Shown: positions 1 to 8,509, numbered from the stretch's first letter. The stretch is 64,000 nucleotides of DNA from Exiguobacterium aurantiacum DSM 6208 (GCF_000702585.1 NZ_JNIQ01000001.1:63501-127500); one strand, 5' to 3'. A program made the numbers and translations. The notes: generated by a model not told the origin, from the letters alone.

Positions 1-1287
1 GTTTTTCGCTTGTTTTTTGAATTCTGCAACAGCTTCTTCTTTCGTCTTCTTGCCTTCCACGTACTGGAGGACCGAAGCGCCGTAGAGCGTGTCGAGCTGT
101 TGGTCGTACTTCGTGACGATACCTGGTGTGATTTCATCCGCTTGGCCAAGGAAGAACTCGTAATTGTTCTGTCCGCCGAGGAACTCATCGCTGAAGTCGT
201 CTTTGATTTTGTCTGTTACTGGTTTGAAGGCAAGAACGTCGCCTGTCTCTTCTGCCCAGTCTGTCAAGAACTCTTCGTCTTGTGTCATGAGTTTGACGAA
301 GTCGTAAGCAGCTTCTTTGTTTTTCGATCCTTCGTACACGCCGAGCCATGTTCCGCCCCAGAAGTACGGGCTTGGACCGTTCGTGACTGCCCAGTCGCCG
401 GCTGTGTCTTTCGCGCTGTCTTTCAAGACGCTGTGAAGGCCCCATGTTGGAAGGACGTATGAGAAGACTTGTGTTTCTGTCTCTGTGCCGCCTTCTTTCA
501 CTTTGATCGGTTTCGACATGCCTTCGAACCAAGATGGTGACCATTCTGGAGCGAGTGCCGTGTATTGCTTGTCACGAAGCTCTTTCGCGTAGTCCATGTA
601 GTTGATCTTGTCTTCTGTCAACACAAGCTCGTTGTTTTCGTTTACCCATGCTTCTGGGTTCGCGCCTTGTGAGAACCAACGGATCGCGCCTTCGTCTGGG
701 AACATTTTGTAGCCTTTTTCTTTCATCTTCTCAGCAACTTCGAAGACGCCGTCCATCGAGCTCATCATGTTGCCGATTTCAGTCGGATCGTCCGTGCCGA
801 GCACTTCTTTCGCTAAGCTACGTTTGTAGTAGACGCCACCTGGTGTCGTTTGCCACGAAAGGGCGCGCACGTTGCCTTCTGAGTCTTTCCCGAGATCGAA
901 TACGTATGGGATGTAGTCGTCCGCGATTTCGTTGACGTTGTATGGCTCATCCGAAAGGTTTTCCCAATAGCCTGCATCTACCCATTGTTTGAGGAAGGCG
1001 ATTTCGCCTGTGAACACGTCAGGTGCTCCGACGCCGCTCTCGAGTGCTGGCTTAAGTTTTGTCGGATAGTCGGCGATCGGGACGATCGTCAACTCGACTT
1101 TCACGCCGTTGCGTTCTTCGTACGTTTTGATTGGCTCTTTCAATTCATCTGTGAACGACCAAACTTTGAGGACGTCGTCTTTAGAACCTGACCCAGAACC
1201 TGAAGTTCCTTCGTCGTTTGAGCATGCGCCCAAGACGCCGACTGATAGAGCTCCGATTGAAAGTAAGCTGACTAATTTTTTACGCAT
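1..1287 (-). CDS. Extracellular sugar-binding lipoprotein of an ABC importer (partial)
   Basis: The reading frame begins at 1287 and runs off the left edge, so at least 429 residues are encoded and the C-terminus is missing. The N-terminus (MRKKLVSLLSIGALSVGVLG followed by ACS) is a lipoprotein signal with a lipobox cysteine, then a Ser/Gly-rich linker. The body resembles family 1 solute-binding proteins (MalE-like), with a W-F-T-D start and a late segment containing APEWSPSW and WGGTWLGV. An in-frame ATG four codons upstream (1299) is possible, but 1287 gives the better signal peptide. It lies downstream of a LacI-type repressor, with two operator palindromes in between, so expression is probably sugar-inducible. 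The sugar cannot be read from the sequence. Confidence 0.88.
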   Translation of the reverse strand, partial: MRKKLVSLLSIGALSVGVLGACSNDEGTSGSGSGSKDDVLKVWSFTDELKEPIKTYEERNGVKVELTIVPIADYPTKLKPALESGVGAPDVFTGEIAFLKQWVDAGYWENLSDEPYNVNEIADDYIPYVFDLGKDSEGNVRALSWQTTPGGVYYKRSLAKEVLGTDDPTEIGNMMSSMDGVFEVAEKMKEKGYKMFPDEGAIRWFSQGANPEAWVNENNELVLTEDKINYMDYAKELRDKQYTALAPEWSPSWFEGMSKPIKVKEGGTETETQVFSYVLPTWGLHSVLKDSAKDTAGDWAVTNGPSPYFWGGTWLGVYEGSKNKEAAYDFVKLMTQDEEFLTDWAEETGDVLAFKPVTDKIKDDFSDEFLGGQNNYEFFLGQADEITPGIVTKYDQQLDTLYGASVLQYVEGKKTKEEAVAEFKKQAKN

Positions 1288-1350
1288 GTGTGAACCCATC
1301 CTTTTTTTATGGTTTTTAGAAAGCGTTTGCAAGAAGAGGTAAATAATTGT

Positions 1351-1364
1351 CGAAAGCGCTTTCG
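1351..1364. promoter_or_regulatory. LacI-type operator 1
   Basis: CGAAAGCGCTTTCG is a perfect 14-bp palindrome upstream of the sugar-binding protein gene. The same core occurs upstream of the adjacent lacI-type gene. The central CG step is typical of LacI-family operators, and the motif also resembles a catabolite-responsive element. Confidence 0.75.
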
Positions 1365-1381
1365 GTTTTGTCGAAATAAAT

Positions 1382-1401
1382 AATCGAAAGCGGTTTCGAT
1401 T
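1382..1401. promoter_or_regulatory. LacI-type operator 2
   Basis: AATCGAAAGCGGTTTCGATT is a 20-bp inverted repeat with a single asymmetric central base pair, about 34 bp from operator 1. It is very likely a second site for the neighbouring repressor. A half-site-like TTTCGAAATCG lies at about 1416-1426. Confidence 0.7.
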
Positions 1402-1488
1402 TTGGCGGAATGATGTTTCGAAATCGCTCTCTTCTCTCCATTCCGCTGAAGGGAACAGAGCGACTTCGAAAGATCAATCGGAACTACT

Positions 1489-2502
1489 TTAGTTGTTCAC
1501 CGGCGCGCATGACGCCCGTTCAATCAGTTTGACCGGAATGACGCGACGTTCCGCCCGTCTTTCCTTGGCGGTCATTTGCTCAATCAACAACTCAGCCGCC
1601 GCTTCGCCGATCTCGTCCGTGTCTTGACGGATCGTCGTCAACTTTGGCGTGATGTACTTGATCATCTCGATGTCGTCGTAACCGATGACCGAAATGTCTT
1701 CTGGCACGCGAAGTCCTCGTTCATGGATCGCTTCGATGGCGCCAATCGCCATTTGGTCGCCCGCGACGAATACCGCGGTCGGACGTGACTCGAGGTCGAG
1801 CAGCTTTTCCATCGCCTGCTTCCCTTCTTCGACAGAGAAAAAGCCGGCGTTGACCAAGTAACCTGGCTCGATTGGCAGGTCGAGCGCCTCCATGGCAAGC
1901 TCATACCCTTTGACGCGAGCCGCACCCGCATCAATCGTCTGGTCACCAGCGATATGTGCGATGTGGCGGTGTCCGAGGTCGTGCAAGTAGTTCACGGCAA
2001 GGCGGGCCCCTTCGGTGTTGTCGGAATAGACGACGCTACAGTTGGCGCTGTCCATGTCGACGACGACGATAGGGAGGTCACTTTGCATGAGCTCTTGAAC
2101 TTGCTCATCCATCCGGTCCGAACAGATGACGACGATGCCGTCGACGGCCCGGTGTTTGAAGTGTTCGAGATAACTCATGTCACGGTTGCGAAGGTTGCGC
2201 GAGGCGAAGATTAAATCGTAGCCTTGCTCCTCCGTGGCGTGACGGAAACTTTCAATGATGCCGTTGAAGAACGGATGTTTCATTCCGACTTCGTTCGCTT
2301 CCGAAAACATGACCCCGATCGCCCACGATTTTTTTGTCGATAACGACTGTGCGTGCGCGTTCGGCAGATAGTCCATCTCGGCCGCGGCTTTCAAAATCTT
2401 GGCTCTCGTCTTCTCGCTCACGTCCTTGTAGTTGTTCAACGCTTTAGAGACGGTCGTGATGGAGAAGCCGGTTTTCTTTGCTAAATCATAGATCGTACCC
2501 AT
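1489..2502 (-). CDS. LacI/GalR-family transcriptional repressor
   Basis: The 337-residue length is normal for the family. The N-terminal helix-turn-helix reads TIYDLAKKTGFSITTVSKAL with the hinge region after it, followed by a periplasmic-binding-protein-like effector domain (VFVAGDQMAIGAI and SVIGYDDIEMIKYI segments). The start at 2502 has a GAGGAG ribosome binding site. The gene lies directly upstream of the sugar-binding protein gene on the same strand. A palindrome at 2518-2533 just ahead of its start suggests autoregulation. The ligand is presumably the transported sugar or a derivative, by inference from context only. Confidence 0.95.
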   Translation of the reverse strand: MGTIYDLAKKTGFSITTVSKALNNYKDVSEKTRAKILKAAAEMDYLPNAHAQSLSTKKSWAIGVMFSEANEVGMKHPFFNGIIESFRHATEEQGYDLIFASRNLRNRDMSYLEHFKHRAVDGIVVICSDRMDEQVQELMQSDLPIVVVDMDSANCSVVYSDNTEGARLAVNYLHDLGHRHIAHIAGDQTIDAGAARVKGYELAMEALDLPIEPGYLVNAGFFSVEEGKQAMEKLLDLESRPTAVFVAGDQMAIGAIEAIHERGLRVPEDISVIGYDDIEMIKYITPKLTTIRQDTDEIGEAAAELLIEQMTAKERRAERRVIPVKLIERASCAPVNN

Positions 2503-2517
2503 GTTAGTCTCCTCTTC

Positions 2518-2533
2518 CCGAAAGCGCTTTCGG
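2518..2533. promoter_or_regulatory. Autoregulatory LacI-type operator
   Basis: CCGAAAGCGCTTTCGG is a perfect 16-bp palindrome 15 bp upstream of the repressor start codon. It contains the whole core of operator 1, so the repressor probably controls its own gene. Confidence 0.75.
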
Positions 2534-2693
2534 TACTTTGATTGTAGCGCATGAATTTGTAGGAATCAATTCTTTTTCGTGGAATATTTTGCGATAAATT
2601 TTAATGACGTCTTTCTTCTATATTACTGCATCTGGAAACTTTTTGTCTTTAGTGTGTCTACTTACACACAATAAAAAATTTTCAACTTTCGCT

Positions 2694-3791
2694 CTATTCT
2701 TTGACAGTGATCGTCCAGTCCCCGTCCGCTTTTACAACAAAAACATACGTACTAGAGTTCTCAAAAGAATGTCGTTGTGATCCCTCATAATTACCGATTT
2801 CATTCACTAATAAGTCGGCTGCATTTACTGTCACCGCAAAATTCGAATCTCCGTTATGCGTTAAAGTTATTTGATAGCTCCCTTGATTGAGTTCAAAGAA
2901 AATGACGTCATCCCCATTGCCCTCTAAGTTACCCGGTAAGTTTTCAATCTCTAAAGGACGATATTGCATAATTTTAATATCCCAATTCCCTTGGTTCCCG
3001 TTTATATTTAAATAATAATCCCCAGTTTCTTTAATCCATACAAAACTTTTCCCAGTGTAACTTCCAATCTCATTGGCAAGCAAATCTAACATATTCCCCT
3101 GTGCATCTTGAAGTACTACAGCAAAATTACCTGAACCATTATACGTACTTTCCACTACAGCAAAACCTTCTTCAAGTGAAATCGCATCCGTACCCATATC
3201 CGTTGTTCCACTGATTGTAGTCGTTAGCTCCTCTTGAATTTTTTCCACACGTTCATCTTTCACTTGATCTATGTCTTTTTCTGTTTCGACTTCAATGATT
3301 GAATTATTATTATATACAATCACTATATTCTTGCCATCAATAGTAACCTCATCGAATTTTTGATTGTAGATACTGTATCCCCGATTAGTTTTCAATTCAT
3401 AAGAAGCCATATAATCTTTGTAATTCGACACAGGGTCTTTAACCTTTACCTCCCGCATGAACTCTTCAATTGTGGGCGCTAAACTTCTTCCACCATCATC
3501 CGATTCTTCGTTTTCGGCCACTGATTCATCCTTTTCTGCCTCTTCTATTTCTTCCGTGATTGATACGATATTCCCTTGACCTGAATCTGATGCAGCCTCT
3601 TGCTTATTATTTTCAAGAATGCCTAGAATAAAAGTCAGCCAAACTCCTACCAAAAAAATTGAACCCCCAAGTATTATTGGGAATGGTGTAATATTTTTTT
3701 TAATAAAGTAACGATAAATGGAAATGAGACCGTAAAGTACTCCTCCTATCATCAGACCTAGACCGCTAAATGCAAGAACATTCTCTAACAT
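2694..3791 (-). CDS. Unrecognised membrane-anchored protein with repeated C-terminal domain
   Basis: The 365-residue product has two predicted membrane helices near the N-terminus (about residues 4-28 and 38-60), then an acidic low-complexity linker (E/D/S-rich, about 65-105) and a probably extracellular region. The last 150 residues hold two similar units. Each has a G-x-x-NFAV segment, then LL-NEIG-Y-G, then a D-Y/W ending, which looks like a duplicated beta-rich domain. The start has an AGGAGGG ribosome binding site. The gene is visibly more AT-rich than its neighbours, which hints at later acquisition. I do not recognise the family. Confidence 0.75.
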   Translation of the reverse strand: MLENVLAFSGLGLMIGGVLYGLISIYRYFIKKNITPFPIILGGSIFLVGVWLTFILGILENNKQEAASDSGQGNIVSITEEIEEAEKDESVAENEESDDGGRSLAPTIEEFMREVKVKDPVSNYKDYMASYELKTNRGYSIYNQKFDEVTIDGKNIVIVYNNNSIIEVETEKDIDQVKDERVEKIQEELTTTISGTTDMGTDAISLEEGFAVVESTYNGSGNFAVVLQDAQGNMLDLLANEIGSYTGKSFVWIKETGDYYLNINGNQGNWDIKIMQYRPLEIENLPGNLEGNGDDVIFFELNQGSYQITLTHNGDSNFAVTVNAADLLVNEIGNYEGSQRHSFENSSTYVFVVKADGDWTITVKE

Positions 3792-3898
3792 AACTAAACC
3801 CTCCTATCTTGAGTTTAAACACGATTGACCCAACTATAGTTATTTACCCATTTTTCCCATACAGCCCTACTTCTGTTCTATTTTTCATCAACAAAAAT

Positions 3899-3932
3899 AA
3901 AAATCACTCAAATCCAATTTGAGTGATTTTTA
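3899..3932 (-). terminator. Rho-independent terminator, bidirectional
   Basis: AAAATCACTCAAAT and ATTTGAGTGATTTT pair across a 3-nt loop and are flanked by A and T runs. It lies just past the tetR-type gene and can serve transcripts from either side. Confidence 0.8.
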
Positions 3933-3953
3933 TTTCATTTCTTTAATTTAACG

Positions 3954-4826
3954 TTAGTGTGTCCGGGTATACAACCAGACGAGATTCGTGAATTTTTGGA
4001 CTTCCGTCTCGCCCGTCGCGCCTTTAAACAACCGTTGAAACGGCTTCAACAATTGTTCGAGGACAATCTTTCGGAGTCGTTCCTGATGCAGCTCGTACGT
4101 GATCGCCTCGAACAGATCGGCCTGCTCTTCGGTCATCTTCACATGCGTGCGAATCCGTTCAGCCATCTCGATCAACTCGTCCATCGTCACAAGGTTTTTA
4201 TCGGTCGTCCCTCGCATCTGATCGACGGTGACCGGGTTCAAGATGTGATCTCCCGTTTCGACCATCCGAGCCGCCATCAACTCGACGTAGCCATACAAAT
4301 TGCGAACGAGCTGTTGAATCGAATAGGCGGTGTTCGTGATGCGTAAAGTGAACAGGATATGTTGCAACATTCCATTAAATAGAATCGTCAATTCAATCGA
4401 ATATGGGCGGATCTCTTCCCCGATAATCTCAGTCAAGCGCATGGCGAGCCACTCAATCTCATAGACGCGGTGCTGCAAGACGAGCTTTTTCAACTCGGGC
4501 TCGTTCGCCGACATGATCGACTCGAACAGCGCATACAAATTCCGTTCCTCGTTCAATTGAATGAGAATCGAAATCTGCTCGATAAAGATGTCTTTGTCCC
4601 GTTTGTCGCGTCCCAGTTGCATCTCGATCCGCCGCTGTCCGGCGTCATAGCGCAAGTTCTCGAGGATGTTGGCGACACAGTCCGTCTTCGAGGCGAAATA
4701 ATTGTAAAACGTCCCTTTCGAGATGTGGGCTCGTTCAATGATCTCTTGCACCGACGTCTGTTGGACCCCGTTTTCGATGAACAAGGTCATGGCGACATCG
4801 GCGACTTTTCGTTTCTTATCTTTCAT
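3954..4826 (-). CDS. TetR/AcrR-family regulator with long C-terminal domain
   Basis: The DNA-binding domain is at the N-terminus (residues about 1-50: ADVAMTLFIENGVQQTSVQEI, then HISKGTFYNYFASK, the canonical recognition helix). The start at 4826 is chosen because a GGAG site lies 9 nt upstream; an in-frame start at 4889 would place about 20 extra residues over the promoter. The 290-residue length is well above the usual 190-200, so the ligand/dimer domain is extended. It is transcribed divergently from an exporter gene, the usual arrangement for a local repressor of drug efflux. The inducer is unknown. Confidence 0.9.
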   Translation of the reverse strand: MKDKKRKVADVAMTLFIENGVQQTSVQEIIERAHISKGTFYNYFASKTDCVANILENLRYDAGQRRIEMQLGRDKRDKDIFIEQISILIQLNEERNLYALFESIMSANEPELKKLVLQHRVYEIEWLAMRLTEIIGEEIRPYSIELTILFNGMLQHILFTLRITNTAYSIQQLVRNLYGYVELMAARMVETGDHILNPVTVDQMRGTTDKNLVTMDELIEMAERIRTHVKMTEEQADLFEAITYELHQERLRKIVLEQLLKPFQRLFKGATGETEVQKFTNLVWLYTRTH

Positions 4827-4861
4827 ATGCGAATGCTCCGTTCTGCTTGTTTTATATGCTG

Positions 4862-4893
4862 AGTATATCATTTTGAACTCATAGTACAAAATG
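4862..4893 (-). promoter_or_regulatory. tetR promoter with overlapping inverted repeat
   Basis: On the minus strand TTGTAC (4889-4884) and TATACT (4867-4862) are separated by 16 bp. An inverted repeat CATTTTG-N11-CAAAATG (4869-4893) covers the spacer and the -35 element, so it is a plausible operator for the TetR protein controlling both divergent genes. Confidence 0.5.
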
Positions 4894-4979
4894 GTTGATT
4901 TATTTATACAGTGGGTATAAAATCATCACATCGACAATTACTATTATATAACTATTCACAACATAAAGGAGCAAGTCGT

Positions 4980-6473
4980 ATGAAACCAGAATTTCAAAAA
5001 AAACCGCCGTATCTCATGCTCGCGGTCTTGTTCGTCGGAGCGTTCATCGCTTTCTTGAACAACTCATTACTTAACGTCGCGCTCCCCTCGATCATGGTCG
5101 ACTTGGAGATCGCCGACTACTCGACCGTCCAATGGCTCGCGACAGGCTTCATGCTCGTGACGGGTGTACTCGTCCCAGCATCGGCCTACTTGATCACCCG
5201 CTTCTCAAACCGGGCGCTCTTTATCACCTCGATGGCAATCTTCGCCGCCGGTACGGCCATCGCCGCCTTCTCACCGACATTCGGCTGGTTGCTCTCGGGC
5301 CGGATGATTCAAGCGGTCGGTGCCTCGACGATGGGGCCGCTCCTCATGAACGTCATGCTCGTCAGTTTCCCGCGTGAGAAACGTGGGACAGCGATGGGGA
5401 TTTTCGGTCTCGTCATGATTTCAGCACCGGCAATCGGACCGACACTCTCGGGCTATATCGTCGAATATTATGACTGGCGCGTCCTCTTTGAGATGATTCT
5501 CCCGCTCGCCATCATCGGTCTCGCCCTCGCGATTTGGAAAGCTGAGAACGTCATGGTGCAAAACAAAGAACAATCGCTCGACTACTTGTCGCTCGTCTTG
5601 TCGACGCTCGGTTTCGGTGGCGTCTTGTACGGTGTCAGTTCGGCGAGCTCGGACGGGTGGGGCAATCCGATCGTCTTGACGACCATCGTAGTCGGGTTCG
5701 TCGCGCTGATTGCGTTCGTCATCCGTCAGCTCAACATGGAGAAACCACTCCTCGACCTACGGGCATATAAATACCCGATGTTCGCGCTGGCGTCGATTAT
5801 CGCGATCGTCAACGCCGTCGCCATGTTCTCCGGGATGATTTTGACACCGGCGTACGTCCAAAGCGTCCGTGGCATCTCGCCGCTTGACTCGGGGCTCATG
5901 CTTCTCCCGGGTGCCATCATCATGGGAATCATGTCGCCAATCACCGGGAAACTGTTCGACAAGTTCGGACCGAAGTTATTATCGCTTGTCGGTCTCACAA
6001 TCACAGCCATCTCGACATATATGCTCGCGAACGTTCAGCTGGACTCGACGTACACGTACATCGTCGCGACGTATACGCTTCGCATGTTCGGGATGTCGAT
6101 GGTCATGATGCCTCTCATGACTAATGGTCTCAACCAGTTACCAACGCATCTCAACCCGCACGGAACGGCCATCAACAACACGGCGCAACAAGTATCTGGT
6201 GCGATCGGGACAGCTGTGCTCGTCACCATCATGAACTCGGTGACACGGACAGAAGCCGAATCACTCATGAGCGGTGTGGACCCAGCGACGCTCACGGAGA
6301 GTGCGATGGGTGCGTTGACGCAACAAGCACTCCTCTCAGGGATTCAAGTCTCGTTCTATGTCGCACTTGGTATGAACATCTTGGCGCTCGTCCTCGCATT
6401 CTTTGTGAAGCGCGTTGATGTGAAAAAACTCGATTTTAAAGAAGAGGCAACAGAGCTCAAAAAAGCGAATTAA
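4980..6473 (+). CDS. DHA2-type multidrug MFS exporter
   Basis: This 497-residue hydrophobic protein has about 14 predicted membrane helices, the length and topology of the EmrB/QacA/LmrB (DHA2) drug:proton antiporters. The segment GRMIQAVGASTMGPLL fits the family's motif in helix 5 (motif C region G-x-x-x-GP around AIGPTLSGYI). The start at 4980 follows AAAGGAG; the longer ORF start at 4911 lacks one. It is divergent from the TetR-family gene, which probably represses it. Substrate is not readable from sequence. Confidence 0.92.
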   Translation: MKPEFQKKPPYLMLAVLFVGAFIAFLNNSLLNVALPSIMVDLEIADYSTVQWLATGFMLVTGVLVPASAYLITRFSNRALFITSMAIFAAGTAIAAFSPTFGWLLSGRMIQAVGASTMGPLLMNVMLVSFPREKRGTAMGIFGLVMISAPAIGPTLSGYIVEYYDWRVLFEMILPLAIIGLALAIWKAENVMVQNKEQSLDYLSLVLSTLGFGGVLYGVSSASSDGWGNPIVLTTIVVGFVALIAFVIRQLNMEKPLLDLRAYKYPMFALASIIAIVNAVAMFSGMILTPAYVQSVRGISPLDSGLMLLPGAIIMGIMSPITGKLFDKFGPKLLSLVGLTITAISTYMLANVQLDSTYTYIVATYTLRMFGMSMVMMPLMTNGLNQLPTHLNPHGTAINNTAQQVSGAIGTAVLVTIMNSVTRTEAESLMSGVDPATLTESAMGALTQQALLSGIQVSFYVALGMNILALVLAFFVKRVDVKKLDFKEEATELKKAN

Positions 6474-6480
6474 TGCAGTG

Positions 6481-6506
6481 AAAAGCCGCCCATTAGGACG
6501 GCTTTT
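6481..6506 (+). terminator. Rho-independent terminator
   Basis: AAAAGCCGCC and GGACGGCTTTTT form a stem with one bulged base just after the MFS exporter gene. The opposing gene ends at 6509, so it may serve both. Confidence 0.8.
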
Positions 6507-6508
6507 TC

Positions 6509-6955
6509 TCATAGATTCAAAAACCGCATATCTTCACGGCTCGGCTGTTCGGCGTCAATCTGTTGAATTTTTTGCTCATAATATTTAGCCGTCCACGCCT
6601 GTAAACCGACGACGACCCCAAGTACGACAAGGATATACAATTGTCGTTCCTGTTGGAATAAGCCATAGATGGCGAGCGCGCCGATCAGCGCTTGTACTCC
6701 TCGAAGAACGTATTGCCGAGGAATCAAACGTCTCACATCTTCTTCGTGTGTCAGCTGCTGCAAAAAGCGGCTCTCTTTCCAGTCCATATACGTCAGCGCC
6801 GCGAGCGCCACGAAAAAACCGAGCAAGTACCCGACGGACCCGTTCATCAAAAACATCGCGAACGTCAGTCCGACCGCGATGACGGTCGTGACGTGCAATG
6901 GCATCCATTTTTTCTGGTAAGCTACAATTTCCCGTATCCGTTGCTGTTTGTCCAT
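6509..6955 (-). CDS. Small four-helix membrane protein, type B paralog
   Basis: This 148-residue protein belongs to a family found a dozen times in this window. It starts with a K-Q-Q-R-I motif (MDKQQRIREI), has two membrane helices, a basic cytoplasmic segment with LT-x5-VRRLIPRQYVL, two more helices, and the C-terminal tag IDAEQPSREDMR. Start 6955 follows GAGGTG by 6 nt, which is better than the upstream 6964 start. Other type B members are at 19-22 kb. Function is unknown. Confidence 0.8.
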   Translation of the reverse strand: MDKQQRIREIVAYQKKWMPLHVTTVIAVGLTFAMFLMNGSVGYLLGFFVALAALTYMDWKESRFLQQLTHEEDVRRLIPRQYVLRGVQALIGALAIYGLFQQERQLYILVVLGVVVGLQAWTAKYYEQKIQQIDAEQPSREDMRFLNL

Positions 6956-7083
6956 TCCCATCACCTCGCTACTCTGTACGAAGATTGATTGGATTTAGTT
7001 CCCTTTTTCTTTAAATTTAATATTCTGACTACAAATTATATGGTATTATTTTCATAGTTTGTTTAATCGTTTAGGAGGAATGG

Positions 7084-7704
7084 ATGATGAAAAGCTGGCT
7101 CATCACTTATTTGACCGTCGCGTTACTTCTAGTCTCGTCTTTCACATCGATGTCATCAGCAGAAGCTTCGTCAAATAAAGAGAATCGTGCGATCATGGGC
7201 TCTTCCACTGTGACGCCTCAACAGATGGCGGACTTCGTGAAGCGAAAGAATCCGAACAACGTCCGGCTTCAAGGTGTGACGGTCGAGGAACTGGCGAAAC
7301 TGTTCGTCATCATCGGCGCGAAAGAAGGTGTCCGCGGCGATGTCGCGTTCGCGCAAGCGTTGAAAGAGACCGGATACTTCAGCTACAAAGGCGACGTCCT
7401 GCCGAGACAACATAACTACTCAGGCATCGGCACGGTCGGCAAAGGAGTGAAAGGCCATTTCTTCCGTTCTCCGCACCAAGGGGTGACGGCCCAGATTCAA
7501 CATCTGAAGGCGTACGCCTCAAAAGACGACTTGAACATGACACGCGTCGACCCACGCTTCCATTATGTGAAACGAGGATCGGCGACGACATGGCCCGCGC
7601 TCCATCGCAAATGGGCGATGCAGCCAAAAGGCAACTACGGTACCGAAATCTTATCCATCTATCGGGAGATGGAACGGACACAGCTTCGTGTCGCCAAAAA
7701 ATGA
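7084..7704 (+). CDS. Secreted glucosaminidase-domain protein (GH73-like)
   Basis: This 206-residue protein has a signal peptide (MMKSWLITYLTVALLLVSSF, cleavage near SSAEA). The remaining domain resembles mannosyl-glycoprotein endo-beta-N-acetylglucosaminidase/GH73 enzymes: a catalytic-type glutamate region FAQALKETGYFSYKG, then HNYSGIGTVG, then the later W-P-A-LHRKWA segment. It probably hydrolyses peptidoglycan glycan strands at the cell surface. An AGGAGG site precedes the start. No separate cell-wall-binding repeats are present, so it is a compact single-domain enzyme. Confidence 0.85.
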   Translation: MMKSWLITYLTVALLLVSSFTSMSSAEASSNKENRAIMGSSTVTPQQMADFVKRKNPNNVRLQGVTVEELAKLFVIIGAKEGVRGDVAFAQALKETGYFSYKGDVLPRQHNYSGIGTVGKGVKGHFFRSPHQGVTAQIQHLKAYASKDDLNMTRVDPRFHYVKRGSATTWPALHRKWAMQPKGNYGTEILSIYREMERTQLRVAKK

Positions 7705-7728
7705 CAAGACATATAGGGGTGAAAGATA

Positions 7729-7806
7729 GTGACTTGCAATCAAGTACGATTGTTCAGCGGACTCGCGCTTCTCGCAGCGGGCGTCGCTTTACTTCTCAAA
7801 CGTTAA
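7729..7806 (+). CDS. Putative 25-residue single-helix membrane peptide
   Basis: A GTG-started ORF with an AGGGGTG ribosome binding site 7 nt upstream encodes MTCNQVRLFSG followed by a very hydrophobic stretch ending LLLKR. A rho-independent terminator begins exactly at its stop codon, which argues that it is a genuine last gene of the glucosaminidase transcript. No function is known to me. Confidence 0.5.
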   Translation: MTCNQVRLFSGLALLAAGVALLLKR

Positions 7807-7837
7807 GCATCCGGGCATCTGCTCAGATGCTTTTTTT
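7806..7837 (+). terminator. Rho-independent terminator
   Basis: GCATCT-GCTC-AGATGC followed by seven T, immediately after the 25-residue ORF. Confidence 0.8.
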
Positions 7838-7897
7838 GTTCTGCGTATTCACTTCAGATATGATGAAAGAAAGCTGTTGCATAAGGAGGTCATCACC

Positions 7898-8509
7898 ATG
7901 TCATGGGATGAACGGTTCGATACAGAAGAATACGTGTACGGGGAACAACCGAACGAGTTTTTGCGAAGTCAACGACATCTTTTAAGCGATGGGATGCAGG
8001 CGCTCGCCATTGCCGAAGGAGAAGTCCGAAACGCCGTCTGGCTTGCTGAACAAGGGCTCGACGTCGAGATGTGGGACTATTCACGTGTCGGTCTCGAGAA
8101 AGCGGAACGTTTAGCATTGCGTCGCGGCGTATCGCTCACGACACACCTTGTCGATTTGGCGGTAGCGGATTGGCCGGCTCAATCGTTTGACGTCATCGTC
8201 TGTATTTTCGGGCACTTCCCGAAAGACGTGCAAACCGCCGTGTTAAAAGGCGTGACGCGCGCGTTGAGACCAGGAGGATTCTTCATAACCGAGGTGTATA
8301 GCGAGGCGCAACTCGAGTTTGGAACGGGCGGACCGAAAGACAAGGCACTGCTTTACACGACGGACGCCTTCTCCGTCCTTTCCGACTCGCTCGAGACTCG
8401 TCACTTCTTCGACGGGATCGTGGAACGACAAGAAGGACGGCTCCACCAAGGACCGTCCGCTGTCATTCAATATGTCGGTCAAAAACGGGCCGAATCACGC
8501 GACATGTGA
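7898..8509 (+). CDS. Class I SAM-dependent methyltransferase (TehB-like)
   Basis: A 203-residue protein starts after AAGGAGGT. The order of motifs matches class I methyltransferases of the TehB/UbiE-like type: WDERFDTEEYVYGEQPNEFL at the N-terminus, motif I region, an acidic strand end (VEMWDYS), VDLAVADWPAQSFDVIVCIF for motif II, and ALRPGGFFITEVYS. Motif I is atypical: relatives read D-x-x-x-GEGRN, here it is AIAEGEVRNAVWLA, so the leading Asp and one Gly are missing. SAM binding may still occur. The substrate is unknown. Confidence 0.8.
   Translation: MSWDERFDTEEYVYGEQPNEFLRSQRHLLSDGMQALAIAEGEVRNAVWLAEQGLDVEMWDYSRVGLEKAERLALRRGVSLTTHLVDLAVADWPAQSFDVIVCIFGHFPKDVQTAVLKGVTRALRPGGFFITEVYSEAQLEFGTGGPKDKALLYTTDAFSVLSDSLETRHFFDGIVERQEGRLHQGPSAVIQYVGQKRAESRDM

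Noticed and set aside
2650..2672. GTGTGT-N6-ACACAC hairpin near 2660 as a terminator
   Set aside because: No T run follows on the strand on which it would be needed.
3954..4889. Longer 311-residue version of the TetR protein
   Set aside because: The extra codons lie over the promoter and inverted repeat; ATG 4826 has the only good ribosome binding site.
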